Part shown: positions 8,757 through 16,721 of the stretch, one piece after another
Layout of the letters: every line of letters starts with the position of its first letter
Numbering within the stretch: the stretch's first letter is position 1
Assembly (NCBI GenBank): GCA_019351895.1
Contig: JABBOH010000019.1
Location: 6,940 to 70,939 of the forward strand
Length of the DNA stretch: 64,000 nucleotides
Source of the DNA: Pseudomonadota bacterium
GTDB lineage: Bacteria > Pseudomonadota > Alphaproteobacteria > Acetobacterales > Acetobacteraceae
Reading direction: 5' to 3'
Made by a program: the position numbers and the translations under genes
Notes under the pieces: generated by a model
Seen by the model: only the letters and a program-made list of their open reading frames with translations
What the model was told of the DNA's origin: nothing
The model's database searches: none

Positions 8757-8900
8757 CGGAATAGGTGGCACAATCCGGGGCATTTGTCCAGGATTTTTGT
8801 TGCGTATTTGCAATTTTATGGCTTGACGGTGGAGGGTCGCGGGGCCGGTCGCCGGTCCCTGCTCCACCCGGACGGGGCATGGGCGTCGACCAGATTAAAG

Positions 8901-8942
8901 TTGAAGCCACCAGTGGCCGCGTGTATATCCATCTTGGATATA
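8901..8942 (+). promoter_or_regulatory. vapBC promoter with overlapping palindromic operator
   Basis: TTGAAG (8901-8906) and TATATC (8924-8929) are spaced by exactly 17 bp. A perfect 7-bp inverted repeat, TATATCC-ATCTT-GGATATA (8924-8942), covers the -10 box and ends 15 bases before the vapB start. This is the usual layout for autorepression by a VapBC complex. Confidence 0.75.
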
Positions 8943-8957
8943 CGTCTGGAGGCCGAC

Positions 8958-9182
8958 ATGCTGACGCGCACGTCCTTGTTCTTGTCCAACCGCTCGCAAG
9001 CCGTCCGTCTGCCCAAGCCGGTCGCGTTTGCCGAAACCGTCCGCGAGGTCGTCATCGTCACCGATGGTCCGCGCCGGATCATCGCGCCGGCAGACGCCGC
9101 CTGGGATGACTTCTTCGACGCGCCGGGGACCGCGCTTGGGGACCGCGAGCAGCCGGCTATGCAGGAGCGCGACCGCCTCTGA
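8958..9182 (+). CDS. vapB: VapB-type antitoxin
   Basis: A 74-residue antitoxin. The N-terminal half (MLTRTSLFLSNRSQAVRLPK) is the swapped-hairpin AbrB/VapB DNA-binding fold, in which the 'NRSQAVRLP' segment is diagnostic. The C-terminal half is acidic and would thread into the VapC active site. The ATG at 8958 has a GGAGG six bases upstream. Its stop overlaps the vapC start (TGATG), so antitoxin and toxin are coupled. Likely to bind the palindrome over its own promoter. Confidence 0.9.
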   Translation: MLTRTSLFLSNRSQAVRLPKPVAFAETVREVVIVTDGPRRIIAPADAAWDDFFDAPGTALGDREQPAMQERDRL

Positions 9183-9586
9183 TGCTGCGCTACGCGCTCG
9201 ACACCAACCTCTGCATCCGCGTTCTGCGCGACCGGCCGAGCGGCTTACGGGCGAGGTTCAATGCCCATGCGGAGGCTTTGTGCCTGTTCGACGTGGTGTT
9301 GTACGAACTGCTCTATGGGGCGGAACGGTCGAACGATCCGGCGCGTGTCCGCCGCGAGGTCGAGCATTTCGCGGCCCGGCTGACGGTGCTGCCTTTCGAC
9401 AGCGAGGCGGCCGCGCATACGGCGGATATAAGGTCGGATCTTGAACAGCGGGGTTGCGCGATCGGCCCCTACGACCTGATGATCGCGGGCCAAGCTCGGA
9501 GTCGGGGACTAGTCATCGTCACGGGCAACCTGGGCGAGTTCCAGCGCGTGCAGGGGCTACGGTGCGAGGATTGGCTGGCTGCGTGA
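9182..9586 (+). CDS. vapC: VapC-type PIN-domain ribonuclease toxin
   Basis: A 134-residue PIN-domain protein with the acidic metal site Asp7 (YALDTNLCIRVL), Glu42 (YELLYG) and Asp98 (GPYDLMIAGQA), and the terminal VTGN segment. Family members are Mg-dependent endoribonucleases that cut tRNA or rRNA and arrest growth unless held by VapB. The length is normal and all catalytic acids are kept, so the toxin looks intact. Specificity cannot be predicted. Confidence 0.92.
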   Translation: MLRYALDTNLCIRVLRDRPSGLRARFNAHAEALCLFDVVLYELLYGAERSNDPARVRREVEHFAARLTVLPFDSEAAAHTADIRSDLEQRGCAIGPYDLMIAGQARSRGLVIVTGNLGEFQRVQGLRCEDWLAA

Positions 9587-9664
9587 GAATGAGGCACCAG
9601 CCTGAGGTGCATGTTCAGGGTATCAGCAACATATGCGGCAGCGACCAAGCATCAGATCACGCGC

Positions 9665-9785
9665 AACCAGACCATCGGGGTGAGGTCGGTCAGGTGATGG
9701 TGGAAGGCATGGACCGCCAGACCGTGGGCGGACGGCCGCATTCAACACGGCGCGGTCCTGGCCCGTGCTCTGGAATCCACGCCGC
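9665..9785 (-). pseudogene. remnant of a second DUF1259 gene
   Basis: This stretch aligns base for base, with scattered substitutions, to two parts of the intact DUF1259 gene just to its right. Both copies share AACCAG.CCAT.GG and TGGTGGAAGGC (intact copy near 10394-10460), and then GCATTC...GGCGCGGT.CTGGCC..TGCTCTGGAA (intact near 10511-10551). About 50 bp between the two blocks is missing and no reading frame survives. It is the same strand and order as the intact gene, so it is a decayed direct duplicate. Confidence 0.7.
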
Positions 9786-9867
9786 CCGCGCATAGATCCG
9801 TGTGGGCGCCGCTACGGCCGGGACCGGGCGGCGCCCCGCCCGGCCCCGAACCCGCTACCCGAAAACG

Positions 9868-10875
9868 TCAGCTCTGCTTGCTGTACTTCATGTCGCAGAG
9901 ATCGAGCCCGTTGCGGATCTCCTGCGCCAGCTGCTCGGGCGCGCCGACCTTCCACATGTGCGACCAGTAAAGCTGCGGGTTCTCATCCGTCTCCTGGTTG
10001 TAGAGGCAACCAATCCGCCAGCCTTGCGCGCGCATCTTCTGCAGCACAGGGTTGATCTCCTTCGCCACCATGCCGAAGTCCGGCACCACCAGAGCCTGCT
10101 TGCCGTGCTTGTCCAGCGGCTGGAAAAAGATGTTCGTCGCGATGTTCAGATCGGGGCTCACGGTAACGCCGCCGAGCGAGATCGACCGCCCGAGATCCAC
10201 GTCCACCTCCAGCACGCCATGCCCATGCGCCTCGGCCTCGCCGCCGATGATGGAGGCGAGGCGCTTGTGGTCGAAAGGGGTCGCGTCGTCGGGCGGCCCG
10301 TTCGGCTGCGGCAGCGGCGTCGCCGTGGTCTTCAGCGCGGCCGCGATGGCGCTCGCAAGCTTGGTCGGCTCGTCCTCGCCCCGGAAGTGGATGAACCAGG
10401 CCATGGGCGAGATATCGGCCAGATGCTGGTGGAAGGCCTGCACCACGAGCCCGTTGGCGATCAGGGCGTCGATGAACTTGTTCGTCTCTTCGGTCGTCAG
10501 GCAGAGATCCGCATTCATGACGGCGCGGTTCTGGCCGATGCTCTGGAAGAAGACATCGCCGGCGAGCATCGCCGCGGGGATGAGCTTGATGCCGCCCGGC
10601 AGGGTCCCGTGCAGGTCCGTGCGCGCGAAGCTGTAGCCCACGACCTCATCGTCGCGCTTGCCATGCGCCTGCAGGATCTTGTCCATCTGCGCGACGGGCA
10701 GGCTGCCGGCGCTGGACCCGCCGCCATTGTCGGCGTCCTTGTCGGCGTCCTTGTCGGTGGACTGGGCATGCGCCTGCCCGGCGACGGCGGCGGCAGCCAT
10801 GGCGGCCAAGCCCACTCGAAGCGTGCCGCGGCGGCCGAAACGGCGAAGATCGTGCGCGCTGTTAGCTGAAATCAT
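9868..10875 (-). CDS. DUF1259 domain protein, exported
   Basis: A 335-residue protein with an N-terminal export signal containing twin arginines (RRFGRRGTLRVGLAA) and ending in GQAHAQ, so probably Tat-exported. A short acidic repeat (DKDADKDAD) leads into two related DUF1259 units, recognisable by GYSFARTDLHGTLPGG and VVQAFHQHLADISPMAWFIHF. The biochemical role of DUF1259 is not established. A decayed partial copy lies immediately downstream, so the gene was once duplicated here. The first ATG after the stop was taken as the start; the family normally has such a leader. Confidence 0.82.
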   Translation of the reverse strand: MISANSAHDLRRFGRRGTLRVGLAAMAAAAVAGQAHAQSTDKDADKDADNGGGSSAGSLPVAQMDKILQAHGKRDDEVVGYSFARTDLHGTLPGGIKLIPAAMLAGDVFFQSIGQNRAVMNADLCLTTEETNKFIDALIANGLVVQAFHQHLADISPMAWFIHFRGEDEPTKLASAIAAALKTTATPLPQPNGPPDDATPFDHKRLASIIGGEAEAHGHGVLEVDVDLGRSISLGGVTVSPDLNIATNIFFQPLDKHGKQALVVPDFGMVAKEINPVLQKMRAQGWRIGCLYNQETDENPQLYWSHMWKVGAPEQLAQEIRNGLDLCDMKYSKQS

Positions 10876-11202
10876 GACGGCTCCTGAATTGCAGAGGGAA
10901 TGGCGTGTCCGGCATCCGGATCATGCACCCGCGCAAGATATGGACCGCGCGGATCCCGCTTCATCGGCCTGGATCATCAAGATCGCTGACGTTTCGGTGA
11001 TTGTGTCATCGATCCCGACGACATTCGGTTGTTTCAGTTTTTACCGACACTGCAGAGCGCCAACCAAAACTGTAATTCATTATTTATGCAAAATGACGTG
11101 ATCGCGAGGGATGTGGCGGGGAAGATAAAACTTTCGACAGCCACTGTCCGGGTAAGCATCCGCGCCCCATCTCCGGCCGGCCCCGCCGCTCAGGAGACGC
11201 TC
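10876..11202. other. intergenic region, no gene recognised
   Basis: About 330 bp between the divergent DUF1259 and HPP genes. The part around 11020-11095 is noticeably richer in A and T than the surroundings and probably holds the promoters. An in-frame extension of the HPP gene to 11029 or 11089 exists but its sequence does not resemble the family. No tRNA, repeat or clear regulatory palindrome was found. Confidence 0.5.
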
Positions 11203-11733
11203 GTGCCAAGCCCCGCCGAACCCCAGAACTCCTCCGTCGCGCGCGTCGTGATCCCGCCCATCGCGGCGGCCGTCGTGCTCTGTGCCATCGGGACGATCGG
11301 GCTCGCCGCGAACGACGCATGGCTGGTGCCGAGCCTCGGCTCCGCCATCTTCGTGCAGGTGATGACGCCGAAGGAGCCGAGCGCCAGCCTCTGGAGCACG
11401 CTTCTGGGGCAGCTTGTGGCGCTACCCGCGGGCTTCATCGCGGTCTATGTCTGCGGGGCGGAACACGCGCCGAGCTTCCTCTCGGGCCATCCGCTGGTGC
11501 CGGACCGGCTGCTCGCGGTCGCGGTCGCGGTCGTCATCACGATCCTCGCCCAGCGTGCCCTGAAGGCGACCTGCCCCGCCGGGGGCGCGGTCGCGCTGCT
11601 GCTGGCGCTCGGCACCACGTCGCCGACATGGCACGGGCTGCTGCTGCTGTTCGTGGGCATCGTGCTGGTGACGATCCTGGGCGAGCCCTGCCGCGTGCTC
11701 ATCCTGCGCATGGACAGAACGGCTGCGGATTGA
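11203..11733 (+). CDS. HPP family integral membrane protein
   Basis: A 176-residue protein with four to five hydrophobic segments and the HPP-family core NDAWLVPSLGSAIFVQVMTP and ATCPAGGAVALLLALG. HPP proteins in cyanobacteria transport nitrite and some carry CBS domains; this is the short form without CBS, and its substrate is unknown. The GTG at 11203 was chosen because CAGGAG lies seven bases upstream and the first transmembrane helix starts soon after. ATG codons at 11029 and 11089 are in frame but lack family-like sequence. Confidence 0.75.
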   Translation: MPSPAEPQNSSVARVVIPPIAAAVVLCAIGTIGLAANDAWLVPSLGSAIFVQVMTPKEPSASLWSTLLGQLVALPAGFIAVYVCGAEHAPSFLSGHPLVPDRLLAVAVAVVITILAQRALKATCPAGGAVALLLALGTTSPTWHGLLLLFVGIVLVTILGEPCRVLILRMDRTAAD

Positions 11734-11765
11734 CCCGCGGCGGGGGCTGTGCGGAGATGGAGGTC

Positions 11766-12215
11766 ATGAAACCCGCGCGCCTCGGCTGCTGCCTCGCCCT
11801 TCTCGTGCCGCTCGCCGCCTGTGCAAGCAACACGCGGCTTTATCCGCAGCCCTATATCGCCAACGGCACGACGATCGTGGCCTCCCCCGTCGATGTGGCG
11901 GCGTTCAAGACGCGGACGCTGCATGCGCCGCCGAGCGCCGAGCTGCAGGGGCTGGCCGAGAGCTACATCTCCCGCGCGGTGCCGCATCCGAGCAGCGTGA
12001 AATTCCAGAGCGAGTTCGAATCCGTTGGCAAAAGCACGGCGGTCTGCGGGCTCGTGACCTATCGCGACAAATACGGCGCGATGACGGGCTGGCGGCCGTT
12101 CTTCGTGGAGTTCACGCGGAAACCCGGAAAAGGGACCGAGCCAGGGCCGATCTACGACCCCGAGGATGAGCTGGCGAAGCTCTGCGGCCCCGGAGCGATG
12201 ACGCCCCAGGGCTAG
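11766..12215 (+). CDS. putative lipoprotein
   Basis: A 149-residue protein with a lipoprotein signal MKPARLGCCLALLVPLAAC; the lipobox is LAAC. The mature part has one disulfide-capable pair (Cys in AVCGLVTYRDKYG and KLCGPG) and the segment RAVPHPSSVKFQSEFE, which looks like the small periplasmic proteins that monitor charge-balance residues, but I do not recognise a named family. It follows the HPP gene by 32 bases on the same strand and may be co-transcribed. GGAG occurs twice before the ATG. Function unknown. Confidence 0.65.
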   Translation: MKPARLGCCLALLVPLAACASNTRLYPQPYIANGTTIVASPVDVAAFKTRTLHAPPSAELQGLAESYISRAVPHPSSVKFQSEFESVGKSTAVCGLVTYRDKYGAMTGWRPFFVEFTRKPGKGTEPGPIYDPEDELAKLCGPGAMTPQG

Positions 12216-12233
12216 AACGGACGGACACTCCCG

Positions 12234-12725
12234 TCAGTTCGCCGGAACCCAGTAGCTGTGGAAGAAGCCGCGCGCGTCGAGCTTCGCCGGGTGGCTCGTC
12301 ACGGGCGCGCCGTCGTGACAGGCCCACTGGTAGATGGTGTCGTGCCCGGTGACATAGGCGGGGATCGCGGCGTCGTTCCGGTGGCCCTCGCACCAGTTGA
12401 CGGCGGCGGGCAGCGACTGGGCGGTCTCCGCCTTGCCGCAGGGGAGGTTGGCACCCCAGCTGCACATGAGAACCTGGCTGTCCATGCAGCGGAATACCGT
12501 CATGCGCTGGACCTCGGCGGCCGACATGCCGGTATAGCCGAAGGCCGCGCGGGCGGAGGGCACCAGAGTGGGCAGCAGCGGGCGCAGCGCGTCGTCGGTT
12601 CCCGCGCGGGCGCAGACGGCCTGGGCCGAGGCCGCCCCGGTCGAAGCATGGGTCGAAGCATGGGCGGCGGGCACGGCCAGAGGCGCGAGCGCCAGCAGAA
12701 GCGAAGCGGCGGCGAAGGTCTTCAT
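12234..12725 (-). CDS. secreted cysteine-rich protein of unknown function
   Basis: A 163-residue protein with a signal peptide (MKTFAAASLLLALAPLAVPAAHA) and six cysteines in the mature part (VCARAG, FRCMD, MCSWG, LPCGK, WCEGH, WACHD), enough for three disulfides in the periplasm. The middle resembles small secreted proteins in which a Trp-Cys-x-Gly-His segment precedes a YxWxC motif. No enzymatic motif is visible. It starts 11 bases after the nagB stop and has AAGGG eight bases before the ATG at 12725, so it is probably the second gene of a nagB transcript. Longer in-frame starts run into nagB. Confidence 0.65.
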   Translation of the reverse strand: MKTFAAASLLLALAPLAVPAAHASTHASTGAASAQAVCARAGTDDALRPLLPTLVPSARAAFGYTGMSAAEVQRMTVFRCMDSQVLMCSWGANLPCGKAETAQSLPAAVNWCEGHRNDAAIPAYVTGHDTIYQWACHDGAPVTSHPAKLDARGFFHSYWVPAN

Positions 12726-12736
12726 GACGCGCCCTT

Positions 12737-13462
12737 TCATCGTGACGGCTTGAGTGCCGCGTCCGCGACGACGGCGAGACCGGGGTGGCCGCAGAGCGCC
12801 GTGACCGGCCATACGGGATCGGCACGGCCCGCGAGCAGCGCCGCCAGCGCCTCCGCCTTGGAGCCGCCCGAGACCATCAGCAGCACCCGCCGCGCCGCGC
12901 GGATCATGCCGATCCCCATGGTGAGGCCGTGGCTCGGCACGGTGAAGCCGTCGGCGAAATAGGCGGCATTGGCTTTGCGGGTCTCCTCGGTGAGCGGCAC
13001 GACATGGGTGCCGGCGTCCCAGTCGGCGCCCGGCTCGTTGAAGGCGATGTGGCCGTTGCCGCCAAGGCCCAGAATGGCGAGGTCGAGCCCGCCGAGCGCC
13101 GCGACCGCCGCGTCATGCGCCGCCGCTTCCGCCGCGATATCGGGCGCGTCGCCGCGCAGCAGACGGATGTGGCCCGCTTCGATCGAGGCCGGGTCGAGGA
13201 AATGCCGGCGGAGGAAATCCGCAAAGCTGTGCGGGTCGGAGGGCGGCACGCCAACATATTCGTCGAGGTTGAAATACCGCGCATGCGCGAGCGTCGCCTC
13301 TCCCGTTTCGGCGAGCGCCAGCAGGCGCGCATAGAGCCCGATCGGGGTGGTGCCGGTCGGCAAGGCGACCGTCGCGGCCGGAGTTTCGGCGAGCACGCCC
13401 GCCACATGCGCGGCCGCGCGGGTGGCGAAGGCCTCTGGCCCATCGGTCCATTCGAGCTGCAT
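12737..13462 (-). CDS. nagB: glucosamine-6-phosphate deaminase
   Basis: A 241-residue enzyme of the NagB/6-phosphogluconolactonase fold. The substrate loop is LPTGTTPIGLYARL, the catalytic Asp is in FNLDEYVG, and the catalytic His-Glu segment is GLGGNGHIAFNEPG. The sequence THVVPLTEETR is typical of deaminases rather than lactonases. It converts glucosamine-6-phosphate to fructose-6-phosphate and ammonia. The protein is shorter than E. coli NagB (266) and lacks its C-terminal allosteric tail, like the Bacillus type. No nagA is adjacent, which is unusual for a dedicated amino-sugar operon. Confidence 0.88.
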   Translation of the reverse strand: MQLEWTDGPEAFATRAAAHVAGVLAETPAATVALPTGTTPIGLYARLLALAETGEATLAHARYFNLDEYVGVPPSDPHSFADFLRRHFLDPASIEAGHIRLLRGDAPDIAAEAAAHDAAVAALGGLDLAILGLGGNGHIAFNEPGADWDAGTHVVPLTEETRKANAAYFADGFTVPSHGLTMGIGMIRAARRVLLMVSGGSKAEALAALLAGRADPVWPVTALCGHPGLAVVADAALKPSR

Positions 13463-13533
13463 CAGGATCCTGTCGGCTGAGCGGTTGGTCTGACGCCTTA
13501 CTTAGCCTCGGCGCGCCAGGGCATCAAACCGGC

Positions 13534-13896
13534 TCAATCGCCATGCTTGGGCGCGAAAGCCTCCATCCGCAGGGGCAGCTTCTCGCCGAGCCACGCGGCA
13601 TGCACCGTGTGGTCGCGCGGATCGTCGCCCGTCTCGGGATGCAGCAGGATATCGAGCCCGGCGCGGTTGAGCATGAGCCAGGGCGCGAGGGTCGCGAAAA
13701 GCTCCACCGGAAAGGCGATCTGATACATCGCCCGGGTATGCGGCCCGATCGGCTGGTGGTGCCAGCGGCCCAGGATGGCGCGCGGGAAATCCGCCGCCAC
13801 GCGCTCACGCAAGGCCGCCGCCGCCGCCTCGCTCACGCCGGGCTCGTAATAGACATGAGCATGGAAGTCGCGGATATCGGAGAGCTCGGAGGGCAT
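13534..13896 (-). CDS. DOPA 4,5-dioxygenase family protein
   Basis: A 120-residue protein matching the small DOPA-dioxygenase family: DFHAHVYY near the start, WHHQPIGPHTRAMYQIAF in the middle and LLHPETGDD..HTVHAAWLG at the end. The conserved histidines are the iron ligands in plant and fungal members that open the catechol ring of DOPA. Bacterial members are common but their substrate is unproven. The ATG at 13896 has AGGGAGA seven bases upstream; the longer in-frame extension is not conserved. Confidence 0.85.
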   Translation of the reverse strand: MPSELSDIRDFHAHVYYEPGVSEAAAAALRERVAADFPRAILGRWHHQPIGPHTRAMYQIAFPVELFATLAPWLMLNRAGLDILLHPETGDDPRDHTVHAAWLGEKLPLRMEAFAPKHGD

Positions 13897-14068
13897 CGCT
13901 GTGTCTCCCTGGCATGAGGCCTCGAAACGGGGCCTTGGCGTGAGACCCTGGCCGCCGCGCGCCTGGGTCGGAGGGTAGCGCAGAAGTCTCCGCCGCGTCA
14001 TCCAGTGTCGTGCTGCCGCCCCCTGGGGGCCGAGTCGCACGCGCCTGTGCCTGCGGAGAGGGAGGCCG

Positions 14069-14722
14069 ATGCCGATCAGAGAAACCGTCGACCGCACAGC
14101 ATTCAACCAGGGCCGCGACCTGCCCTTCCAGCTCCGCCTGTCGGATTTCGAGATGGCGATGCAGGATGTCTACGATTTCTTCTACGACGTGAACGTGCTG
14201 TTCGAGACCAAGGGACTGCCGCGCCTCGACGACAATCTGCGCCCGGCGATCCTGTCGGGCATGCTCTCGGACATGATCACGGCGAGCATGGCGCGGCATT
14301 GCCGCTCGCTGGTGCAGAACACCCATTTCAACGGGCACCCCGATCTCGTTGTCGGCGGGCGCTACCCGCGCAACGGCGCGCAGGCGGGAATGGAAGGCGT
14401 GGAGATCAAGACGACGCGCAAGGCAGGCGGCGCGGTCGATACCCACGGCGCGCGGGACCAGTGGATGTGCGTCTTCGTCTACGCGACCGATCATGTGACG
14501 GAGCCGGCACTCGACCGCCGGCCGTTGCGCTTCACCGAGGTCTATCTCGCGCGGGTGGAGACCACGGACTTCCGCCGCAACGCGCGGGGCGAGCTAGGCA
14601 CGCGCACGGCGACGCTGGACCGGGCCGGCATCCTGAAACTGCGTCGCGGCTGGGTCTATAAGCGGGAGCTTGCCGAGAGCGGGGACGGCGGTCCGCGCCA
14701 GACCAACATAAGCTTCATCTAG
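14069..14722 (+). CDS. PD-(D/E)XK nuclease, probable Type II restriction endonuclease
   Basis: A 217-residue protein with a PD-(D/E)XK catalytic core: HPDLVVGGRYP (Asp92), a ~20-residue spacer, then GVEIKTTRK (Glu112-x-Lys114). It has no helicase or other domain. It converges on a DNA methyltransferase gene and their 3' ends overlap by 129 bp, so the last ~43 codons are antisense to methyltransferase codons. A nuclease beside a beta-class amino-methyltransferase is best read as a Type II restriction-modification pair, with this protein cutting unmodified DNA. GGGAGG precedes the ATG at short spacing. The recognition sequence is unknown, and no family alignment could be run, so restriction function is an inference from motif and neighbour. 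Confidence 0.75.
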   Translation: MPIRETVDRTAFNQGRDLPFQLRLSDFEMAMQDVYDFFYDVNVLFETKGLPRLDDNLRPAILSGMLSDMITASMARHCRSLVQNTHFNGHPDLVVGGRYPRNGAQAGMEGVEIKTTRKAGGAVDTHGARDQWMCVFVYATDHVTEPALDRRPLRFTEVYLARVETTDFRRNARGELGTRTATLDRAGILKLRRGWVYKRELAESGDGGPRQTNISFI

Positions 14723-15778
14723 CTCGATGCCGATGCTGGGGTAGCCGACCGCATTGGCCGCCGCGAGGGTCGAGCCGGAGCCCGCGAAGGGGTCGAGGAT
14801 CACGCCCTCCTGCCGCGGCAGCGCGGCGCGGACGATATGGCGCAGGAAGGCCTGCGGCTTGAGCGAGGGATGCGGCGCCAGCAGGCGCTCGGCACGCGGC
14901 GTGGGGCCGGAGCGGATGACGTCGCCGAAGGGGCGGTCGGCGCCGAGGCGGAGGAACCCGCCGGTCTTCCAGCGGCGGAGATTGTCCTGCACCCGCCCCT
15001 CCAGCGGGCGGCGGAGCAGCACCCAGGGCTCCCACATCGAGCGCGGCATGACGCTCACATCCTCGAATTCCGTGTGGGCGTTCTTGGGCCGGTCGCCCCC
15101 ACGCATCGTCATGGTGAGACGGATCAGCGTGCCGCGCACCTCGAGCCCGCCCTCGGCCATGGCGGAGGCGACGATGTGGTCGAGCAGCGGATTGCTCGCG
15201 ACCATGATGTTGCCCCCGGGGACGACGACGCGGCCGAGCAGCACCGCGAGGCGCAGGAAGAAGGCGTGGAGTTCCAGCCGGTCTGAGGCGCTGAGCACGG
15301 TAAAGCGCGGCAGCGGCGCGCGGCGGTGACCGTCGAAGGCGGGCGGCATGCGCCACACGCCGCCGCGCCCGGCGCGCAGCTTGCGCTGCTCCTTGGCCGA
15401 ATATTCGATGAGGCCGTAGGGCGGATCGGTGATGACGGCATGGACGGAGGCCGGGGGGCAGGCGGCCAGCCAGTCGAAGCAGTCGGCGTGGTAGAGCGTC
15501 GCCTGCCCCGCGACGAAGGCGGGCGCGACGGAGGCGGGCCGGCTGGTCGCCGCGGAGACGGCGGCACCCGACGGACCGGTCAGGCGATAGCGGCCGCGCC
15601 CGGTGCGCAGGAAGGTCTGCGGCACGTTCAGGTTGAGGTAGGATCGCACCGAGGACGGCGAGACTTCGCCGAGCCGCGCCGAGACGGCGGCGGTGATATC
15701 GGCGAGCGTCGCCTCCCCTGCCAGGGAGGCGAGGTAGCCGGTGACGGCGTCGCGTATGAGACCTGGTGGCAATGACAT
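14594..15778 (-). CDS. site-specific DNA methyltransferase (beta-class, N6-adenine or N4-cytosine)
   Basis: A 394-residue protein. Residues 1-70 look like a winged-helix DNA-binding domain (ADITAAVSARLGEVSPSSVRSYL). The catalytic motif IV DPPYG is at residues 118-122 and the SAM-binding motif I DPFAGSGST at 329-337. The order IV then I defines the beta class, which methylates exocyclic amines. ADCFDWL before motif IV and HPSLKPQAFLRHIV before motif I are also typical. The C-terminal IELDEAYVGLA, part of the SAM domain, is encoded opposite the last codons of the nuclease gene, so neither gene end can be trimmed without damage. GAGGAG six bases before the ATG at 15778 supports that start. Confidence 0.9.
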   Translation of the reverse strand: MSLPPGLIRDAVTGYLASLAGEATLADITAAVSARLGEVSPSSVRSYLNLNVPQTFLRTGRGRYRLTGPSGAAVSAATSRPASVAPAFVAGQATLYHADCFDWLAACPPASVHAVITDPPYGLIEYSAKEQRKLRAGRGGVWRMPPAFDGHRRAPLPRFTVLSASDRLELHAFFLRLAVLLGRVVVPGGNIMVASNPLLDHIVASAMAEGGLEVRGTLIRLTMTMRGGDRPKNAHTEFEDVSVMPRSMWEPWVLLRRPLEGRVQDNLRRWKTGGFLRLGADRPFGDVIRSGPTPRAERLLAPHPSLKPQAFLRHIVRAALPRQEGVILDPFAGSGSTLAAANAVGYPSIGIELDEAYVGLARTAVPALGKLPLIDPAATQFQDAGPVQRRRARA

Positions 15779-15936
15779 CGCGACTCCTCGCGACGGAAAG
15801 CCTAGGGTCGCGACGTCTGGACGTCAAGATGATGGCCGGCTGGACCGCTGGCTCGGCGGCCCCCTTGCCCGGCAATCGGCGGCGCGGCGTGCGGCGCGGC
15901 AATCGGCGGCCCGGCGCGGCGCGCGGCGAGCAGGGC

Positions 15937-16176
15937 TTAGCCGGTGACGTCGGCCTCGGGCCGGTCGTCGCCGCGCGCGATCTCGGTATGCCAGGCGCCG
16001 TTCGCGTCCTGATACTGGATTTCGTGGGTATCGTCCGGAACGCGCTGCTCCGCAATGACCCGCCGCGCCGCCGCGAGCGCGTCGTTATGGGTCGCGTAGG
16101 GCTCGGAGAAGACGCCATCGAGCGTATAGGCCCAACCGCCGTCGTGCTGGACGATCTTGTAGTGGATATGCGCCAT
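15937..16176 (-). CDS. DUF2188 domain protein
   Basis: A 79-residue cytoplasmic protein of the DUF2188 type: an antiparallel-sheet start (HYKIVQHDGGWAYTLDGVFS) and a helix of the form THNDALAAARRVIAEQ. Function of the family is unknown. AGGAGA seven bases upstream supports the ATG at 16176. The 158 bp between it and the methyltransferase start hold short repeated GGCGCGGC-type tracts and no gene. Confidence 0.8.
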   Translation of the reverse strand: MAHIHYKIVQHDGGWAYTLDGVFSEPYATHNDALAAARRVIAEQRVPDDTHEIQYQDANGAWHTEIARGDDRPEADVTG

Positions 16177-16299
16177 GTCGTGTCTCCTGGACGTCGCTGC
16201 CGTTTCGCCGCCAGCTTAGGCGCGCGGGTCTCGCCGCGCCATGGCGGCGGGTGTAGGCCAAGCTGCCACCAAACCGCGGCTTGCCCGAGGGGCTGCACC

Positions 16300-16685
16300 G
16301 TGTTCTCGGTCAGCGACCTGGGGCGCTCGACCGCCTTCTACACCCAGGCATTGGCGCCGCTCGGGATCACCCACCGCCATGACTTCAACGGCGCGGATGG
16401 CCCGGAGGGGCATCCCGACCTGAAGGGTTTCGGGGCCGGGGGCCGCCTCGGCTTCTGGCTTCGCGCCGGAACGGTCGAGGGACGCGCCGCCCATGTCGGG
16501 TTGTGGCCCACAGCACGGCGGAGGTCGATGCGGCCTATGCCGCCGCCCTATCCGCAGGGGCGACCGACAACGGAGCGCCCGGCGCCCGGCTGCACTACGA
16601 TCCCCGCTACTATGCGGCGAACGTCTTCGACCCGGACGGGTATAGCCTCGAATTCGTCTACAAGAGCTGGCAGCATCCGCCGTGA
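16300..16685 (+). pseudogene. frameshifted VOC (glyoxalase/bleomycin-resistance fold) gene
   Basis: The first half (VFSVSDLGRSTAFYTQALAP through GRAAHVG, ending near 16500) and the second half (VAHSTAEVDAAYAAAL through FDPDGYSLEFVYKSWQHPP) are two parts of one VOC protein in different frames. Restoring a single missing base near 16503 joins them as HVGF-VAHSTAE, the normal family sequence. The usual N-terminal Met-xx-His strand is also absent; only a GTG at 16300 is available. A sequencing error could produce the frameshift, but the degraded start argues for real decay. Confidence 0.7.
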
Positions 16686-16721
16686 TGCCACGGCTGTTGC
16701 AGTGTCGTTCGAATGCGGCGC

